DNA of 64,000 nt from Natronolimnohabitans innermongolicus JCM 12255 (GTDB lineage Archaea > Halobacteriota > Halobacteria > Halobacteriales > Natrialbaceae): assembly GCF_000337215.1 (NCBI RefSeq), contig NZ_AOHZ01000081.1:85290-149289 (forward strand). Reading direction: 5' to 3'. Of the stretch, positions 61,038 to 64,000 are shown piece after piece (position 1 is the stretch's first letter; each line of letters starts with the position of its first letter). The notes below the pieces were generated by a model, which did no database searches, had not been told where the DNA came from, and saw only the letters and a program-made list of their open reading frames with translations. The position numbers were made by a program, and so were the translations under genes.

Positions 61038-61328
61038 ATGGCAGCATCATCAGGTCGACGACCCGACTCCTCGAGTCTCGCGGAGGTACTGGACCGCATC
61101 CTCGACAAGGGTGTCGTTATCGACGTCTGGGCGCGGATCTCCGTCGTGGGGATCGAGCTCCTGACGATCGAGGCCCGCGTCGTGGTCGCCTCCGTCGACA
61201 CCTTCCTGCACTACGCGGAGGAGATCGCAAAAATTGAGCAAGCGACGGCAGAGGGCGACCTCGAGGACCTGGAGGAGCTCGAGGTCGAACAACGTCCGGA
61301 ATCGTCACCGAAATCCGCCAGCGAATAA
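61038..61328 (+). CDS. gvpA: Major gas vesicle structural protein GvpA
   Basis: A 96-aa GvpA that forms the gas-permeable ribbed shell. The core [40 protein letters not shown] and [14 protein letters not shown] is highly conserved. It is longer than the usual 76 aa: about nine extra N-terminal residues and an acidic C-terminal tail ([20 protein letters not shown]). The ATG at 61038 is used; an upstream ATG at 60942 would add non-conserved sequence. The stop is six bases before gvpN. Confidence 0.95.
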   Translation: MAASSGRRPDSSSLAEVLDRILDKGVVIDVWARISVVGIELLTIEARVVVASVDTFLHYAEEIAKIEQATAEGDLEDLEELEVEQRPESSPKSASE

Positions 61329-61334
61329 CCCTTC

Positions 61335-62360
61335 ATGGCCGACGATTCTTCGCGCAAGCGCAAGGTCAGAGGTCGGAAGATTAGAAGCGACCGCTCCAAG
61401 AAGGAAGGGCGGAAAGCGAAGAAGAAACTGGCCCGCAAGACGCCGTCGGCGAGCGAGCGAAACGGCGACAGTCCGCTCTCCGACCCGAGCGACGTCGTCC
61501 CCGAGAACTTCGTCGAGACCGACGCCGTCACCACGCTGCGACGGCGGATCACCGGCTGGCTCGAGGCCGATCAGCCGGTCCACCTGATCGGTCCGACGGG
61601 CTGTGGGAAGACGGCGCTTGCGCTGTCGGCGGCCGCTCAGCGAGATCGGCCGGTCGTCTGGCTGAACGGTGACGAGGCCGTCGACACGGCCGCGCTCGTC
61701 GGCGATCACGCCGGCGGCGAGCGCTACAAGGAGAGCGACCAGTTCGTCGGCGGCGTCAGCAAGCAGACCGAGATCGTCCGCGAGCGCTGGGTCGACAACC
61801 CGCTGTCGGTCGCCGTCCGGGAGGGCGCGACGCTCGTCTACAACGAGTTCTCGCGCAGCGACCCCGCCGCCCACAACGTCTTGCTCTCGGTGTTCGAGGA
61901 AGGCGTCTTAGAGCGGCCGGGGAAACGCGGCGCGGATCGCACGATCGACGTTCACCCGGAGTTCCGGGCGATCCTGACCTCGAACGACGTCGAGTACGCT
62001 GGCGTCCACCGCCAGCAGGACGCGCTGCTCGATCGGTTCGTCGGCGTCCACGTCGACTACTACGACGCAGAGACCGAACGCGAGATCGTCAAGTCCCACG
62101 TCGATCTGGCCGACGCGGACGTCGAGCGGATCGTCGAGGTGATGCGATCGCTGCGCGACGAACTCGATCTCGTCGTCGGCACGCGGGCCGCCATCACGGC
62201 GGCGAAGGGACTGGCCGTCTTCGCCGGCAACGGCGAGAACGGCGAGTTCAGCGACGAGTTACTCGCGGACGTCTTCATGGACGTCCTCGTGCCGAAGATC
62301 GCCGGCGAGGGACCGGAGGACGTCTCGCAGCTACGAACGCGGATCGCCGAGTCGCTCTGA
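61335..62360 (+). CDS. gvpN: Gas vesicle ATPase GvpN
   Basis: A 341-aa MoxR-type AAA+ protein. Walker A is GPTGCGKTALAL, TLVYNEFSRSDP is the Walker B/sensor region and LTSNDVEYAGVH follows. A very basic N-terminal extension of about 40 residues (repeats of KK and RK) precedes the domain, unusual in this acidic proteome. GvpN promotes vesicle growth. Starts six bases after gvpA; gvpC is not between them as in the classical gvpACNO order. Confidence 0.93.
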   Translation: MADDSSRKRKVRGRKIRSDRSKKEGRKAKKKLARKTPSASERNGDSPLSDPSDVVPENFVETDAVTTLRRRITGWLEADQPVHLIGPTGCGKTALALSAAAQRDRPVVWLNGDEAVDTAALVGDHAGGERYKESDQFVGGVSKQTEIVRERWVDNPLSVAVREGATLVYNEFSRSDPAAHNVLLSVFEEGVLERPGKRGADRTIDVHPEFRAILTSNDVEYAGVHRQQDALLDRFVGVHVDYYDAETEREIVKSHVDLADADVERIVEVMRSLRDELDLVVGTRAAITAAKGLAVFAGNGENGEFSDELLADVFMDVLVPKIAGEGPEDVSQLRTRIAESL

Positions 62361-62432
62361 CTCGATTCGATCCCCGTGCAAAGCGGCGCCACGATCAGGA
62401 GAAGCAGCGACAACCGACGAGGACACGAGCCA

Positions 62433-63002
62433 ATGGCCGAAGCCGATACGGAAGAGACGGAGCAAGCCCAAGAGCAGTGCAAGGCACTGACAGAGGACGG
62501 AGAGCGCTGCTCGCGGCCGGCTCAGGACGGCGACTTCTGCTACCAACATGACGAGAGTGATCCAACCGTGAGTGACAGTCAAACAGTCGAAGACGAACAG
62601 GACGAACAACAGGAAACCGAGGGAGCCGGCGGAAGCCAGTCACAGACCCAAAGCGAAGAGCTCGGAACGGTCGATATGACCGCCGAAGAGAAGACCGACC
62701 CCGAGTCGGTCGACGCGGAAGCCGACACCGACCACGACGAAATCGCGGGCGTCCTCGCGGTTCGGCGAACCGTCCAGTCGACGGCCGGCGAACTCATCGG
62801 TCGCGAGTTCGACGCCGTCAGCGAGATCGCGCCGACCGACGACGGCTGGCGCGCGGTCGTCGAGGTCGTCGAACGGCGGGCCGTTCCCGATACCCAGGAC
62901 ATCATCGGCCGCTACGAGATCGAACTCGACGAGGACGCGACCGTCCACGGCTACCGACGGCTCGACCGCTACCGCCGCGGAGACACGCAGGCATTCGAAT
63001 AG
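62433..63002 (+). CDS. gvpO: Gas vesicle protein GvpO with N-terminal Cys/His motif
   Basis: A 189-aa protein. The C-terminal GvpO domain spans residues about 105-189 (AVRRTVQSTAGELIGREFDA, RRAVPDTQDIIGRYEIELD). The N-terminus has C16-x9-C26-x9-C36-x2-H39 (CKALTEDGERC, FCYQH), resembling a small zinc-binding domain (DUF5763-like), then an acidic Gln/Glu-rich linker. The ATG at 62433 lies 72 bases after gvpN. GvpO is essential in Halobacterium; the added motif is unusual. Confidence 0.9.
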   Translation: MAEADTEETEQAQEQCKALTEDGERCSRPAQDGDFCYQHDESDPTVSDSQTVEDEQDEQQETEGAGGSQSQTQSEELGTVDMTAEEKTDPESVDAEADTDHDEIAGVLAVRRTVQSTAGELIGREFDAVSEIAPTDDGWRAVVEVVERRAVPDTQDIIGRYEIELDEDATVHGYRRLDRYRRGDTQAFE

Positions 63003-63065
63003 CACTCGATCGCACGATGACTGTGCGATCGGTGTGCATTACCGTTCATACGATCTCCTGTAGTC

Positions 63066-63079
63066 ATACTGTTGGACAG
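63066..63079 (+). repeat. 110-bp element fragment (left terminal repeat only)
   Basis: ATACTGTTGGACAG is identical to the left end of copy 3, followed by CACTATTCG, which departs from the element. It lies 63 bases after gvpO in the short gap to the convergent cupin gene. Confidence 0.55.
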
Positions 63080-63111
63080 CACTATTCGACGATCGTCAGA
63101 GAGGGTCGGCG

Positions 63112-63561
63112 CTATAGTTCTGTACCGCACTCCGGACAAACGAGTGTAAAGTCATCGTCGACCGGAACTACTTTCATGTTGTCATGTCCACACTCGGGGC
63201 ATTCCTGGGCGACGCGAACGTCCTCGCTGTCGCGAGGTGCACCCATGGCATACGCCACTAATTCGCCGTTCGATGCGTTCTCGCCCGTCTGGAACTCACC
63301 CGGTGCGAACCGGATCGCTTCACCTTCGCCGACGGTGATCTCGTCGTCTACCGTTTCGAATTTCGCTTCCCCCTCGACGATGAGGAATACCTCTTCCTGA
63401 TCCATGTGGGTGTGAACCATCTTCGAGAACTTCTCGCCGGGTTCGAGCCGGAAATAATTAATCGAGAAGTCGCTCGTCCCGAGTTGATCCGACAGCCCAC
63501 GAACATCGACGTCTCGTCCAAACGCACCCGGTTCGACATCGTCAACAGAGGCTTTCTCCAT
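63112..63561 (-). CDS. Cupin protein with C-terminal zinc ribbon
   Basis: A 149-aa protein. The cupin core has FRLEPGEKFSKMVHTHMDQEEVFLIVEGE (first His/Glu motif) and the second motif around IRFAPGEFQTGEN. The C-terminus is a zinc ribbon with CPECGHDN and CPECGTEL. The ATG at 63561 is selected because a TATA box (63589-63600) lies 33 bases upstream, although the frame opens farther. Possibly a small-molecule sensor or enzyme; substrate unknown. Convergent with gvpO. Confidence 0.82.
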   Translation of the reverse strand: MEKASVDDVEPGAFGRDVDVRGLSDQLGTSDFSINYFRLEPGEKFSKMVHTHMDQEEVFLIVEGEAKFETVDDEITVGEGEAIRFAPGEFQTGENASNGELVAYAMGAPRDSEDVRVAQECPECGHDNMKVVPVDDDFTLVCPECGTEL

Positions 63562-63588
63562 ACTTGGAACGAAGGGCCGTCGCGTGAA

Positions 63589-63600
63589 ATATCTATATAT
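63589..63600 (-). promoter_or_regulatory. TATA box of the cupin gene
   Basis: ATATATAGATAT on the minus strand, about 33 bases before the ATG at 63561. Confidence 0.55.
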
Positions 63601-63630
63601 TGCGGTAATGGGACAAGTGGACACGACAGT

Positions 63631-63648
63631 ACACTGGCGGACAGCAGT
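63631..63648 (+). repeat. 110-bp element fragment (degenerate left end)
   Basis: ACACTGGCGGACAGCAGT matches the left terminal repeat at 12 of 14 positions and continues with CAGT, then diverges. Confidence 0.4.
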
Positions 63649-63920
63649 CCGGAACCGAACGAGCCGGCAACCCGGACAATCTCCGGACAACCGACGAAAC
63701 AGCGGGCGCGAAAAGCGGTATTGACTTTCAGTGGCTACAGTAACGAGTTGGGCTTCTCGATCCGTACGAAAGGGGCTCCGCGAGCGAGTCCTCGATCTCG
63801 GCTGTAGTAGGCGTGTTCCGCCTCTCGAAGTCGACGTTACGAGCCAAGACCTGTCGACGATTCGGACCGATCGCGGCCGATCCAGCAAGCTATTTCCGCA
63901 TCCGACGGCGCGGTTCGTGT

Positions 63921-64000
63921 ATGGATCCGGCGCTTGGCCCTCCCGCAGAGATGGCCGAGAAACGCGACGAGCTGACGCCGATGATGGCGCAGTACCACGA
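63921..64000 (+). CDS. mutS: DNA mismatch repair protein MutS, 3'-truncated by the window edge
   Basis: Only the first 26 codons are visible. MDPALGPPAEMAEKRDELTP followed by MMAQYH matches the characteristic N-terminus of haloarchaeal MutS1, where the mismatch-recognition domain begins. The ATG at 63921 opens the frame to the window end. Identification rests on this short stretch. Confidence 0.7.
   Translation, partial: MDPALGPPAEMAEKRDELTPMMAQYH

Larger units (their letters stand above)
63562..63920. other. Gene-free spacer before mutS
   Basis: About 360 bases: the cupin promoter, a fragment of the 110-bp element (63631-63648), and GC-rich sequence without a credible ORF. Confidence 0.6.

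Noticed and set aside
1..64000. tRNA genes, rRNA genes, CRISPR arrays and intact insertion sequences
   Set aside because: No cloverleaf with a GGTTCGAATCC-type T arm, no regularly spaced repeats with unique spacers and no transposase were found by eye; a covariance search would be needed to exclude divergent tRNAs.

Overview
The window is chromosomal DNA from a halophilic archaeon (class Halobacteria). The base composition is very GC-rich, CTCGAG words are frequent and the encoded proteins are strongly acidic. Many start codons lie about 26-33 bases downstream of a TATA-like box, leaving little or no leader. Archaeal information-processing genes (L21e, Rpb4/RpoF, DUF655, RsmA, TYW1, GGGP synthase), Tat-exported lipoproteins and a haloarchaeal gas vesicle cluster all fit. 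The style resembles the Natrialba/Haloterrigena/Natrinema group, but the genus is a guess. No rRNA, tRNA, CRISPR array or intact insertion sequence was recognised.

Layout. 0-6.3 kb: end of a membrane protein, phosphoglycolate phosphatase, TYW1, a TbsP-type regulator, and a riboflavin pair (ribK-ribB) behind a GGTATG-rich operator. 6.3-15 kb: a membrane protein divergent from a winged-helix regulator, a Tat lipoprotein next to a CopC/CopD fusion with a His-rich tail, ilvE, GGGP synthase and a small HNH protein. 14.9-21.4 kb: a Bat-type regulator divergent from a catabolic operon (hyuA-hyuB-isochorismatase-like hydrolase-PrpB-like lyase). 21.9-29.9 kb: PEP carboxylase, an HNH-like protein, an RNA ligase divergent from a CxxC protein and the PIN-domain RNA ligase partner (HARP family), a PQQ-type sugar dehydrogenase and an MBL hydrolase. 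30-33.3 kb: a protein with class I terpene synthase motifs, a membrane-anchored PLD-like protein, a PAP2 phosphatase and a second Bat-type regulator. 33.5-38.5 kb: the conserved rpl21e-rpoF-DUF655-rsmA block, then MscS and a HemK2-like methyltransferase. 38.6-46.7 kb: a Yip1-like protein, two MetE-like proteins in an operon, nitroreductase, two Gfo/Idh/MocA oxidoreductases and a zinc alcohol dehydrogenase, with an unexplained inverted-repeat-rich spacer at 45.2-45.66 kb.

46.8-54.6 kb holds a two-gene operon for very large Tat-exported, C-terminally anchored proteins: a VWA-domain protein and a 1762-residue propeller/beta-helix protein. It is the most accessory-looking segment.

55.5-63 kb is a gas vesicle cluster: gvpFGHIJKLM on the minus strand, divergent from gvpA-gvpN-gvpO. 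No gvpC, gvpD or gvpE is visible, and several proteins carry unusual extensions (GvpI about 308 aa, GvpH with a 14-residue tandem repeat, GvpO with a Cys/His motif). A cupin gene and the first codons of mutS close the window.

Four families of short palindromic intergenic repeats are spread through the window: a 110-bp element with 14-bp terminal inverted repeats (three copies plus two fragments), a 75-82-bp element whose end overlaps the TGA of the preceding gene (two copies), a pair of about 180-bp large inverted repeats, and a T-run/hairpin element (two copies).
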